19,392 nt of DNA from CAYIFC01 sp964362645 (GTDB taxonomy: Bacteria; Patescibacteriota; Minisyncoccia; Phycocordibacterales; JACOZG01), in the NCBI GenBank assembly GCA_964362645.1, contig CAYIFC010000010.1, forward strand, positions 1 through 19,392. Direction: 5' to 3'. The number at the start of each line of letters is the position of its first letter. The first letter of the stretch is position 1. Below the pieces are notes generated by a model, which was not told the origin of the DNA, searched no databases, and saw nothing but the letters and a program-made list of their open reading frames with translations. Shown one piece after another: positions 1 through 7,444 of the stretch. Made by a program: the position numbers and the translations under genes.

Positions 1-768
1 GGCGCGGCGGCCGGTGAGGGTTTGGGCAATCAATTCCTCTCCCACATTCGCGAAGTGGATGCCATCGCCCAAGTAGTGCGCGTTTTTGAAGATAAAGATG
101 TGATCCACGTTGAGAACAAGATTGATCCGGAGGCTGACATTGGCACTATTAATCTCGAACTCGCGCTCGCCGACCTTGAAACTGTGCGCAAGCGCCGCGC
201 GAGTATCGGCCGTGAAGTTAAGCGGGGCGATAAGGAGGCCGTGCTCGAAGAGTCGGTTCTAGCCCGACTGGAGCAAGCGCTCGGCGCGGGCGAGCCGGCC
301 CGTAGTGTTAAGCTGGAGCCCGAAGAGGCGATCGTGGCTAAGGGTTACCACCTGCTTACCAGCAAGCCGGTGATTTACGTTTTTAATTTTTCGACCGCGA
401 GCAATAAAGTTGATACTAGTTTTAGAAATAAGTTGGATGGCAAGGTGGTGGAGATTGATCCCGTGTTTGAAACGGGTTTCGATGATTTGATTAAAGCCAG
501 TTACGAGCTACTTGGCTTAATGACCTACTTTACCACTGGAGTGGACGAAACGCGGGCTTGGACGATCCCGGTTGGTTCGACGGCGCCTGAAGCGGGTGCC
601 GCGATCCACACTGACTTCCAGCACAAATTTATCCGCGCCGAAGTTATCAATTGGAAAACCTTACTCGACGCTGGCTCCTACGCCGCCGCTCGTGATAAAG
701 GCCTCCTCCGGACCGAAGGCAAACTCTACATCGTCGCCGACGGCGATGTTATTGAATTCCGGATTTAA
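1..768 (+). CDS. ychF: Ribosome-binding ATPase/GTPase YchF (OLA1/Obg family), 5' end outside window
   Basis: The frame is open from base 1, so the start and the P-loop lie upstream; about 255 C-terminal residues are visible of a family usually near 360. The first residues include GEGLGNQFLSHIREVDA, the conserved YchF stretch after the G2/G3 region, followed by HVENKIDPEADI and ELALADLETV. The end is a TGS domain (RAWTIPVGSTAPEAGAAIHT to YIVADGDVIEF). YchF proteins bind the ribosome and usually prefer ATP because the G4 motif is NxxE; here the corresponding place (bases 385-396) reads NFST, so the acidic residue is missing. The TTG at 22 is an internal codon, not a start. The stop (766-768) lies 3 bases from the end of convergent dnaE. 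Family assignment is firm; nucleotide preference is open. Confidence 0.95.
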   Translation, partial: GAAAGEGLGNQFLSHIREVDAIAQVVRVFEDKDVIHVENKIDPEADIGTINLELALADLETVRKRRASIGREVKRGDKEAVLEESVLARLEQALGAGEPARSVKLEPEEAIVAKGYHLLTSKPVIYVFNFSTASNKVDTSFRNKLDGKVVEIDPVFETGFDDLIKASYELLGLMTYFTTGVDETRAWTIPVGSTAPEAGAAIHTDFQHKFIRAEVINWKTLLDAGSYAAARDKGLLRTEGKLYIVADGDVIEFRI

Positions 769-771
769 TTT

Positions 772-3700
772 CTACACCAACTCCTTCAGACCATCCACGA
801 TCAAGCTCGGTTCGCCGTTGCGGTGGGAGACGCGGGCACGCAGGGCGACGCACTTGTCGACTTCGATTAATTCTTTGTGAGTATCGTAAACGGAGGTGAA
901 GACGACCGTCTCTAAGCGGTCGTCGAAGTCGGCGACGCGGACGAAGGCCATACGAGAGCCGCTTTTGGTGGTGATCATTTTAACTTCTTCGATAATAACG
1001 GCTATTACCACTGGTGCGCCATCTTTAGCCAGTTTAGCCTTTTTAAGATTAAATGGCGCTAGATTTATTTTTTCTCTAAACTTTTCCAGCGGATGACCGG
1101 AGAGGTAGAGGCCAAGCAGATCTTTCTCCCAAGCCAATTGCTCCTTCATGGTTATAGGTTTAGCGGGGATGAGTTTAAGTTGAGGCACAGTCGTTTGATC
1201 GCTCATGGCACCGAAAAGACTGGCTTGATTATTTAAAGACTGACCAGAAGCTTTATTGTGCTCAAGTAGGTCTTCCATGTTAGCGAGCATAGTTGCTCGA
1301 TCGTAACCAAGACCATCCAAGGCGCCGGCTTTAATTAGAGACTCAAGCGACTTCTTGTTTAAATTTTTATGCGTTACCCGTTCGAGAAAGGTGGCGAGTG
1401 TAAGATACGGACCACTTTGTTTACGCTCGGCCACGATGGCATCGGCGATGTCGGTGCCAAGATTTTTGATCGTATAAAGTCCAAAGCGGATTTTGTCTTC
1501 GCCCGCCGAAGCCTTGGCGAAGGCGGGTCCGGTATTATTCTTCAGCGCCGTAAAGTTACCGAAGCTCTCGTTAACGTGTGGCGCGAGCACTGGCAACTGC
1601 ATGCGCTGACATTCATTAATAACTTCGGCCACTGTTTCGTTGTCGCCGCTTTCGGCCGAGAGCACGGCCGTCATGTACTCAGTGGGGAAGTTAGCTTTCA
1701 TATACGAGGTTTGGTAGGCAACGCGACCATAAGAAGCGGCGTGCGCTTTGTTAAAACCGTAAGCGGCAAAGGGTTCAATTAGCCCCCATAATTCGTTCGC
1801 TTTCTTTCTGTCTAAACCACCGGCGACAAAACCTTTCAGTAACTTTTCTTTCTGCTCGGCCATTTCTTTCGGAATCTTTTTGCCCATGGCTTTGCGGAGT
1901 TTGTCGGCCTCAACCCAACTGTAACCAGCCAAGTGGATGGCAATTAACATCACATCATCTTGGTAGGTGATAACGCCGTATGATTTATTCAGAATATTTT
2001 TTAAACGCGGATCGAGATATTTAACTAGTTTGGGATTATGTTTACGTTTAATATATTCGGGAATCATTTCCATTGGCCCCGGACGATAGAGGGCGACCAT
2101 GGCGTTGATGTCGTGGATCGTGCTTGGTTGGAGCTCCTTGAGCCAGCGAGTCATGCCGCTGCCGTTGAGTTGGAAAAGACCCATGGTTTCGCCGCGGGCG
2201 AGCATCTCAAATGTTTTTTTATCGTCCAGCGGAATATTATCAATGTCGATTTTTTGTCCGTTAATTTTTTCGACTAACCGCACGGCATCTTCCAAGATTG
2301 AAAGATTGCGAATACCAAGAAAGTCGAATTTAAGCAAGCCTGCGTCTTCAACGGCGTGCATATCATATTGCGTAATGATCTTGCCGCCGCGCGGATCATT
2401 CTGGAGTGGTACGAAGTCGGTGAGAGCGCTGGGCGCGATCACCACCCCGGCGGCATGGACGCTAATGTGGCGCGAACCACCCTCAATCTTTTTCGCCAGA
2501 TCAATTATTTCTTTGCTGTCGGCTTCTTTCTCATAAATTTCTTTCAGCTCCGGCGTCTCCTTCATAGCCCGATCAATCGTCATCGGGAAACCTTGTGCAC
2601 CAAGGGGGATTAATTTAGACAGCCGATCACCAACACCGTAAGGGTGGCCGAGCGCGCGCGCTACATCGCGCACGGCGGCGCGCGCCATCATTGAACCAAA
2701 GGTACCAATCTGTGCCACGTGGTCGAGACCATATTTACCGCGGACGTAGTCGAGTACTTCGTCACGGCGTTTGTCGGCAAAGTCCATGTCGATATCGGGC
2801 GGAGACGGGCGATCCGGGTTTAAGAAGCGCTCGAAAGGCAGTTCGTAAACCAGCGGATCGATGTTAGTAATGCCAATTAGAAAGGAGGCGAAGGAGCCAG
2901 CGGCCGAGCCTCGAGTGTTGGTGAAGATGTTGTTCGCGCGAGCGAAGGTAATAATGTCGGAGACCACGAGGAAGTAGGGGGAGTAACCCTTTTTTATGAT
3001 GACGCTCAACTCATATTCCAGACGCTTGGTCGCTCCTTCATTCCGCTTCTGATTTTTAAAAAGATAGTCGGCCAGTTTTTCTTGAGCGAGTTTTGTTAGA
3101 GCTTCATCGGGAGTAACGCCTTCTGGTAGTGGGAAAGTGGGGAAGACCCATTGTCCGAGCGTAAGTTCCACATTACAACGCTCGGCTACCAAGCCAGTGT
3201 TGTCCACGGCCTCTGGCGCATCGGTAAAGTATTGACGGGCTGTTGCTTCGTCAATAAAAGAATAATCTTCAGCGATACTGGAGAAGCGTTTACTCTCGGC
3301 GTCGGTATTGGTTTGGATGGCGACCAACGTGTCGTGAGCTTTCGCGTCTTCGGGTTCAAGATAGTGAGAGTCTTGCGTGGCAACGAGTGGGATGTTTAAG
3401 CGCTGGCCCAGTTCAATAATTTTAGCCTTAACTTCCATCAACCCCTCAATCTTGGGGTGATGCATAATCTCGAGATAGTAATTTTCCTTCCCAAAAATTT
3501 CTTGGTGCTCTTTAATTATTGCCAGCGCGCGGGCTTCGTCTCGAGCCCGGAGCGCGCGTGATAGCTCACTACCAAAGCAACCAGAGAAGCAGATCAAACC
3601 CTCACTGTGTTTGCGCAAGATCTCCTTATCCATCCGGGGCTTATAGTAATAGCCTTCCAGGTTAGACAGAGAGACGAGTCGGAGCAGGTTTTGGTAACCG

Positions 3701-3987
3701 GTGTTGTTTCGAGCGATGAGAGTAAGATGACAGCGACGGCTATCGACATTGGGTTCCTTATCAAGCCGTCCACGAGCGGCGATGTAGGCTTCAACGCCAA
3801 TGATTGGTTTGATACCTGCGGCTTTGCACTTTTTATAAAAATCGATTGATCCGTAGAGGTTGCCGTGGTCGGTGAGAGCGATGGCCGTCATACCTAGTTT
3901 CTTGGCCTTAGCGATCATTTGGTCGAGCTTGGAGAGCCCGTCGAGGAGTGAATAGTTGCTATGAGTATGGAGATGGACAAACGCCAT
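772..3987 (-). CDS. dnaE: DNA polymerase III subunit alpha (replicative polymerase)
   Basis: A 1071-residue DnaE-type catalytic subunit of the chromosomal replicase. An N-terminal PHP domain begins at once (HLHTHSNYSLLDG at residues 5-17, then TDHGNLYG and TQDSHYL), with metal-binding histidines apparently kept, so intrinsic proofreading is possible. The palm carries PDIDMDF with D398 and D400, and KFDFLG with D555, matching the three catalytic aspartates of the family. Fingers, a helix-hairpin-helix region and a C-terminal OB fold follow. It stops soon after the OB fold and lacks most of the tau-binding tail of E. coli DnaE (1160 residues). Residues about 820-831 (GPAFAKASAGED) form an extra segment between FTA and IRFGL, coded by a palindromic element. 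The ATG at 3987 fits the PHP start and lies 9 bases after a TATAAT box. Confidence 0.97.
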   Translation of the reverse strand: MAFVHLHTHSNYSLLDGLSKLDQMIAKAKKLGMTAIALTDHGNLYGSIDFYKKCKAAGIKPIIGVEAYIAARGRLDKEPNVDSRRCHLTLIARNNTGYQNLLRLVSLSNLEGYYYKPRMDKEILRKHSEGLICFSGCFGSELSRALRARDEARALAIIKEHQEIFGKENYYLEIMHHPKIEGLMEVKAKIIELGQRLNIPLVATQDSHYLEPEDAKAHDTLVAIQTNTDAESKRFSSIAEDYSFIDEATARQYFTDAPEAVDNTGLVAERCNVELTLGQWVFPTFPLPEGVTPDEALTKLAQEKLADYLFKNQKRNEGATKRLEYELSVIIKKGYSPYFLVVSDIITFARANNIFTNTRGSAAGSFASFLIGITNIDPLVYELPFERFLNPDRPSPPDIDMDFADKRRDEVLDYVRGKYGLDHVAQIGTFGSMMARAAVRDVARALGHPYGVGDRLSKLIPLGAQGFPMTIDRAMKETPELKEIYEKEADSKEIIDLAKKIEGGSRHISVHAAGVVIAPSALTDFVPLQNDPRGGKIITQYDMHAVEDAGLLKFDFLGIRNLSILEDAVRLVEKINGQKIDIDNIPLDDKKTFEMLARGETMGLFQLNGSGMTRWLKELQPSTIHDINAMVALYRPGPMEMIPEYIKRKHNPKLVKYLDPRLKNILNKSYGVITYQDDVMLIAIHLAGYSWVEADKLRKAMGKKIPKEMAEQKEKLLKGFVAGGLDRKKANELWGLIEPFAAYGFNKAHAASYGRVAYQTSYMKANFPTEYMTAVLSAESGDNETVAEVINECQRMQLPVLAPHVNESFGNFTALKNNTGPAFAKASAGEDKIRFGLYTIKNLGTDIADAIVAERKQSGPYLTLATFLERVTHKNLNKKSLESLIKAGALDGLGYDRATMLANMEDLLEHNKASGQSLNNQASLFGAMSDQTTVPQLKLIPAKPITMKEQLAWEKDLLGLYLSGHPLEKFREKINLAPFNLKKAKLAKDGAPVVIAVIIEEVKMITTKSGSRMAFVRVADFDDRLETVVFTSVYDTHKELIEVDKCVALRARVSHRNGEPSLIVDGLKELV

Positions 3988-3995
3988 ATGCAGGG

Positions 3996-4023
3996 ATTAT
4001 AGCAGATCAAATAAGGCCCCCAA
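3996..4023 (-). promoter_or_regulatory. dnaE promoter, probably giving a leaderless mRNA
   Basis: On the minus strand, TTGGGG (4023-4018), a 16-base spacer and TATAAT (4001-3996) with TGC directly before it (extended -10). Only 8 bases separate the -10 box from the dnaE ATG, so transcription should begin at or next to the start codon. No Shine-Dalgarno sequence is present. Confidence 0.7.
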
Positions 4024-4029
4024 GACTGT

Positions 4030-4065
4030 TTGACAGGAAGTATGAACTATGACAGGATGACAAAG
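4030..4065 (+). repeat. Three TGACA-type direct repeats upstream of the 4114 gene
   Basis: TGACAGGA at 4031-4038, TGACAGGA at 4050-4057 and TGACAAAG at 4058-4065. The first is part of a TTGACA hexamer (4030-4035) that could serve as -35, although no good -10 follows at the usual spacing. They may form an operator or a direct-repeat binding site in the dnaE/4114 divergent region; this is inference from spacing and repetition only. Confidence 0.35.
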
Positions 4066-4113
4066 GAGGGGGACGTTGTAAATTAAATACTAGCTTTAGA
4101 AAGGAGCCAAACA

Positions 4114-4827
4114 ATGAGCTACAGTACTAACGAGATGAGGTGGATTAGTCGAGCAATGACCTTTGCGCTGGTCTCTCATGCCGAGAGGGGGCGACCGATT
4201 GACTTCTTATTTAAGCCCGGAGCGGCCGGGAATAAGTTGGTAATCTGGGGATGCCCAATTGATGTGGTTATTGCGGCTATTTGTTCAGATGTGTCTAACG
4301 GCAGTAATTTAGATTTAAAGGAAAATGAGTTATGTTGTACTTTAGGCTACGAAGCCGTCCAGATAATCAAGGAGATCAGTGGTACTCGCTCTTCTCCCGA
4401 TTGGTGTGAGCGTCAGCGCTTTAAACTTGAGCGGGTTTCGAAGGTAAGTCTTGAAGCCTGTGTAGTTTTGGCTGCTCGTCAATTAGCTAATCTTGAGTTC
4501 AGTAATGATTCAGTAGATCAAATCGCGGCGACCGTTACTGAAGGCGAAGCCCAAGAGGCTGCTATTGAAGATTTTTTCCAGCAATTCAAATCTCCTGGTC
4601 AGGACTATCTTCGGGCGTATAACATATTACTGGTTCATCTGCTCTTAAAACGGGTAGATAGGACGGATGATTTCGAGCTCATGACAATTTTGGACCGCGT
4701 TACAGAAGACATTCCTCACTTCATAACCGATCTATGGCCAGGTATGGGAATGAGTCTCGAACAAGCAGCCAGTCTACTGCAATTTAGCCTTGAGCAGGAA
4801 CAAGTTTTAGAATCCTTGGGATGCTAG
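4114..4827 (+). CDS. Unrecognised protein, possibly a degenerate RelA/SpoT-type HD domain
   Basis: A 237-residue soluble protein without signal peptide or membrane helix, divergent from dnaE. AAAGGAG lies 7 bases before the ATG, so the start is well supported. I do not recognise a family firmly. The first half resembles the order of motifs in the helical HD_4 (SpoT/MESH1-like) fold: an FALVSHAERG helix where A..H.GQ is usual, DVVIAAICSDV where AALLHDV is usual, LGYEAVQIIKEIS in place of FG..V..LV, and LAARQLANLEF where LADRLHNL is usual. If this alignment is right, the HD pair reads SD and the last metal-binding aspartate reads alanine, so it would be catalytically dead. The second half is acidic and helical. 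A terminator follows directly, so it is probably transcribed alone. Confidence 0.75.
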   Translation: MSYSTNEMRWISRAMTFALVSHAERGRPIDFLFKPGAAGNKLVIWGCPIDVVIAAICSDVSNGSNLDLKENELCCTLGYEAVQIIKEISGTRSSPDWCERQRFKLERVSKVSLEACVVLAARQLANLEFSNDSVDQIAATVTEGEAQEAAIEDFFQQFKSPGQDYLRAYNILLVHLLLKRVDRTDDFELMTILDRVTEDIPHFITDLWPGMGMSLEQAASLLQFSLEQEQVLESLGC

Positions 4828-4853
4828 TTCAAATTTTTACCCGCGCGTTTCTC

Positions 4854-4884
4854 GCCCACAGACTTCCGAGTTGTGGGCTTTTTT
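4854..4884 (+). terminator. Intrinsic terminator after the 4114 gene
   Basis: GCCCACA (4854-4860) pairs with TGTGGGC (4872-4878), followed by six T (4879-4884). It lies between the 4114 gene and rnhB and argues against any rnhB start upstream of about 4885. Confidence 0.85.
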
Positions 4885-4901
4885 GTGTCTGGTGGGGGTT
4901 G

Positions 4902-4907
4902 TAGAAT
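4902..4907 (+). promoter_or_regulatory. -10 box for rnhB
   Basis: TAGAAT at 4902-4907, 6 bases before the GTG at 4913. No convincing -35 box is present at 16-18 bases; the T-run of the preceding terminator occupies that position. Together with the terminator it supports a leaderless start at GTG 4913. Confidence 0.45.
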
Positions 4908-4912
4908 GGGGA

Positions 4913-5521
4913 GTGGTAAAACAGGAAATAAAATATTTGGTCGGTATTGACGAAGCCGGCCGCGGCCCCTTAGCCGGCCCGGTTGCCGTGGGTGCGGTCG
5001 CCATGTCAAGCTTGCCTGTCGGCAGACAGGGATCCGTCCTTGACAGTCGGGTCAGGGATTCGAAGCAGCTATCGGCGAAACAGAGAGATGAGTGGTATCA
5101 GTGGCTTAAAAATCAACAAAAACAAAAGAAGTTAAAATTTGCAGTGGCTTTGGTAAGCGAAAAGGTGATAGACAAGATTGGGATTAATAAAGCGATTATG
5201 CTAGGAATAAAACGCTGTCTCATCAAACTCAAAATCCAAAGTTCAAAGGCCAAAATTTTATTGGATGGGGGATTGAAGGCGCCGGAAGAGTTTAAGAATC
5301 AAAAAACAATAATTAAGGGTGATGAGAAGGAGAGCGTAATCGCCCTGGCTTCCATCGCGGCTAAAGTGACCCGTGACCGTAAGATGCTCACCCTGCATAA
5401 ACACTACCCCGCCTACGACTTCGCCCGCCACAAAGGCTACGGCACCGCCGCCCACTACCTCGCCCTCAAAACCCATGGCCCCTGCCCCCTCCACCGCCGG
5501 ACGTTTATTAAGAATCTGTGA
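4913..5521 (+). CDS. rnhB: Ribonuclease HII
   Basis: A 202-residue RNase HII, which cuts the RNA strand of RNA-DNA hybrids and removes ribonucleotides from DNA. The N-terminal GIDEAGRGPLAGPVAVGAV holds metal ligands D13 and E14; LLDGG supplies the third acidic residue, and the block SIAAKVTRDR supplies the last. I chose GTG 4913: it leaves the family-typical short lead before GIDEAG, whereas an upstream TTG at 4871 would sit within the terminator hairpin. Between GAVAM and DSRVRDSKQLS is an extra segment around SSLPVGRQGSV, coded by a perfect palindrome at 5015-5030; most family members go almost directly to the DSKxLS motif. The stop overlaps the promoter region of rpmF. Confidence 0.93.
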   Translation: MVKQEIKYLVGIDEAGRGPLAGPVAVGAVAMSSLPVGRQGSVLDSRVRDSKQLSAKQRDEWYQWLKNQQKQKKLKFAVALVSEKVIDKIGINKAIMLGIKRCLIKLKIQSSKAKILLDGGLKAPEEFKNQKTIIKGDEKESVIALASIAAKVTRDRKMLTLHKHYPAYDFARHKGYGTAAHYLALKTHGPCPLHRRTFIKNL

Positions 5522-5523
5522 TA

Positions 5524-5552
5524 TTGCACTTTTAGTAAAGACTAGCTATACT
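5524..5552 (+). promoter_or_regulatory. rpmF promoter, probably leaderless
   Basis: TTGCAC (5524-5529), 17-base spacer, TATACT (5547-5552), then 7 bases to the rpmF ATG at 5560. Spacing and hexamers fit a housekeeping sigma factor, and transcription should start at or within a base or two of the ATG. Confidence 0.7.
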
Positions 5553-5559
5553 CCTAGCC

Positions 5560-5787
5560 ATGGTTGTACGAATGCGACATACCCGGAGTCATACCGCCAA
5601 TCGGCGGTCGCATCACGCGCTTAAAGTGCCGCGCTTTTCCAAGTGCGCCAAGTGTAGCACTATGGTAATCCGCCATACGGCTTGTGCCAATTGCGGCACT
5701 TACCGTGGCCGGGAAGTCATTGATGTCATGGCTAAATTGTCCAAAAAGGAACGCAAGGAGAAGGAGAAGCAACTGAACACCAAATAA
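5560..5787 (+). CDS. rpmF: 50S ribosomal protein L32
   Basis: A 75-residue small basic ribosomal protein of the large subunit. The N-terminal half RRSHHALKVP is characteristic of L32, followed by a zinc ribbon with C29, C32, C42 and C45 (CAKC and CANC) and the TYRGREV motif. The C-terminus is a lysine- and glutamate-rich tail of about 20 residues, somewhat longer than usual. In many bacteria rpmF lies upstream of plsX, fab genes, rnc and smc; here nusB-nudix, rnc and smc follow directly. Bases 5593-5608 contain a palindrome (ACCGCC, aatc, GGCGGT) near the 5' end of the expected mRNA, but the residues it codes look native to L32. Confidence 0.95.
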   Translation: MVVRMRHTRSHTANRRSHHALKVPRFSKCAKCSTMVIRHTACANCGTYRGREVIDVMAKLSKKERKEKEKQLNTK

Positions 5788-5794
5788 TTTTAAT

Positions 5795-6721
5795 ATGGCC
5801 AATCGGCACCTATCGCGAAGCATTGCTTTGCAATCGCTCTTTGAATGGGACTTTAACAGCAACCCAACCGTTGATGGTAAAAAAGTGGTGGCTCCTCCTG
5901 TGGAGGAAGTGGCTGAGCGCAATGTGGCGGAGTTTGCGCCCGGTCTCGACGATCTCTCGTTTATAACTAAGCTACTTTCTGGAGTCTCGCAGGAACGTAA
6001 AAAACTGGACGATATTATTGAGAAGGCGGCCCCCGATTGGCCGATCGACAAGATTGCCATCGTTGACCGTAATGTTTTAAGAATCGGTTTGTACGAACTC
6101 TTATTCGCCGATCGTAGCGAGGTGCCAGCCCGTGTCGCCCTCAACGAAGCGATCGAGTTAGCTAAAACTTTTGGAGGAGAAAATAGCGGTAAGTTTGTAA
6201 ACGGCGTGCTCGGCACAGTTTATAAGGAACTCGGTGAGCCTGGCAAGGATGATATTCCGGCCAAAAAGCGTCGGGCCAACGATGTGCGTTACGAAGATAT
6301 GCCCATTGAATTGTTGGCCGGTGCGGTAGTTTATACTCGGCGTGACGACGGCTCAATCGAGTTGGCCCTCGTGCACGATATTTTCGGCTACTGGACTCTA
6401 TCAAAGGGTCATGTAGAAGAGGGAGAAGATAAGGAGACCGCCGCCGCGCGCGAGATTAAGGAAGAAATATCGCTTGATCTTGATATCAAGGAGCCACTTT
6501 CTAGTAATGAGTATGTAGCTTCTGATCCTAAGCGCGGCAAGATCCGAAAAAATGTCTCCTACTTTTTGGGCGAAGCTCGCGATGCTTCAAAACTCGCTCT
6601 AACTAAGCACGAAGGTTTGGACGATGCTCGCTGGTTTAAGCTCGATGAAATTTTAAATTTAAAAATGTACGACGATATTTTGCCAATCGTTACTGCCGCC
6701 ATTAATTTACTTCAAAAATAG
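5795..6721 (+). CDS. nusB: NusB transcription antitermination factor fused to a Nudix hydrolase
   Basis: A 308-residue two-domain protein. Residues 1 to about 145 are NusB (HLSRSIALQSLFEWDF at the start; DWPIDKIAIVDRNVLRIGLYEL and VALNEAIELAKTFGGENSGKF, the classic C-terminal NusB helices), an RNA-binding partner of NusE/S10 in antitermination on rRNA. After a charged linker (about 150-170) comes a Nudix domain starting at ELLAGAVVYTRR. Its Nudix box runs from G205 to L227 (GHVEEGEDKETAAAREIKEE), with R219, E220, E223 and E224 kept and the usual late glycine replaced by serine. The block WTLSKGHVEEGED resembles dinucleoside tetraphosphate hydrolases (NUDT2-like). It begins 7 bases after rpmF with no clear Shine-Dalgarno, so it is probably co-transcribed. 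The fusion lies in one uninterrupted frame; substrate is unknown. Confidence 0.93.
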   Translation: MANRHLSRSIALQSLFEWDFNSNPTVDGKKVVAPPVEEVAERNVAEFAPGLDDLSFITKLLSGVSQERKKLDDIIEKAAPDWPIDKIAIVDRNVLRIGLYELLFADRSEVPARVALNEAIELAKTFGGENSGKFVNGVLGTVYKELGEPGKDDIPAKKRRANDVRYEDMPIELLAGAVVYTRRDDGSIELALVHDIFGYWTLSKGHVEEGEDKETAAAREIKEEISLDLDIKEPLSSNEYVASDPKRGKIRKNVSYFLGEARDASKLALTKHEGLDDARWFKLDEILNLKMYDDILPIVTAAINLLQK

Positions 6722-6722
6722 T

Positions 6723-7433
6723 ATGCCACTACCTGAGCTCCCGAAATTAAGCAATTCTCTGGGCGTAACCTTTCGTGATCAAAATCTTTGGCGGGAGGCG
6801 TTGACTCATCGCTCATATTTAAACGAGCACAAAGAAGCTTTGTGGGATCACAACGAACGGCTTGAGTTTTTAGGCGACGCGGTTTTAGAATTAGTTTGCA
6901 CCGAGCATCTTTTTAAACTTTATCCAGATAAGACTGAAGGCGATCTCACAACTTATCGTGCTGCCTTAGTTAACACCAACACCTTAGCCCTTGTGGGTGC
7001 GCGATTGGGTTTGGGTGATTATCTTCTAATGTCCCGTGGCGAAAGTAAGGATACTGGCCGGGCAAGGCAAGTAATCTTGGCTAACGCGGTAGAGGCGCTA
7101 ATCGGGGCGGTTTACTTAGATCAAGGTTTTGAAGTGTCGCGCGAGTTCGTGGTCCACAAAATTTTGTCCGATCTACAGCAAACCATTGCCCGGGAACTTT
7201 CTCATGATGCTAAAAGTTATTTTCAAGAACGAGCGCAGTCTGAAGAATCTATAACGCCAACCTATCAACTTTTGAGCGAGACGGGTCCGGATCACGACAA
7301 AACTTTTACTATTGGGTTGTACTTGGGCGAGAAGTTGGAAGCCCAAGGTGCTGGTCACTCCAAGCAAGAGGCTGAGCAAGCGGCCGCTCGAACGGCCTTG
7401 GCCGCTCGTGGTTGGAGTGTGAGCGGTAAGTAG
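6723..7433 (+). CDS. rnc: Ribonuclease III
   Basis: A 236-residue endonuclease that cuts double-stranded RNA, including rRNA precursors. The catalytic domain has the signature NERLEFLGDAVLELV (E45, E48, D52), EGDLT with E72, and ILANAVEALIGAVYLDQG with E124. At the position of the E. coli catalytic D114 this protein has N121. The C-terminal double-stranded-RNA-binding domain runs from about residue 157 (AKSYFQERAQ) to SKQEAEQAAARTALAARGW. The ATG is one base after the nusB-nudix stop, so translation is probably coupled; no Shine-Dalgarno is visible. Its stop codon abuts the smc -10 box. rnc next to smc is an old and common arrangement. Confidence 0.96.
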   Translation: MPLPELPKLSNSLGVTFRDQNLWREALTHRSYLNEHKEALWDHNERLEFLGDAVLELVCTEHLFKLYPDKTEGDLTTYRAALVNTNTLALVGARLGLGDYLLMSRGESKDTGRARQVILANAVEALIGAVYLDQGFEVSREFVVHKILSDLQQTIARELSHDAKSYFQERAQSEESITPTYQLLSETGPDHDKTFTIGLYLGEKLEAQGAGHSKQEAEQAAARTALAARGWSVSGK

Positions 7434-7439
7434 TATAAT
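7412..7439 (+). promoter_or_regulatory. smc promoter inside the 3' end of rnc
   Basis: TTGGAG (7412-7417), 16-base spacer, TATAAT (7434-7439) directly after the rnc stop codon, then 5 bases to the smc ATG at 7445. The GGAG within those 5 bases is too close to the ATG to act as a normal Shine-Dalgarno. A leaderless smc transcript is the simplest reading. Confidence 0.65.
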
Positions 7440-7444
7440 GGAGC

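Noticed and set aside
4030..4057. TTGACA at 4030 as a complete promoter for the 4114 gene
   Set aside because: The sequence 16-18 bases downstream (CAGGAT region) is a poor -10; kept only as part of the repeat.
4871..4912. Longer rnhB start at TTG 4871 or GTG 4892
   Set aside because: TTG 4871 lies in the terminator hairpin of the previous gene, and the extra residues (WAFLCLVGVVEW) do not resemble RNase HII; GTG 4892 precedes the -10 box.
5593..5608. Palindrome in rpmF as another inserted element
   Set aside because: The residues it codes (TANRRSH) belong to the normal conserved N-terminus of L32, so it is not an insertion.
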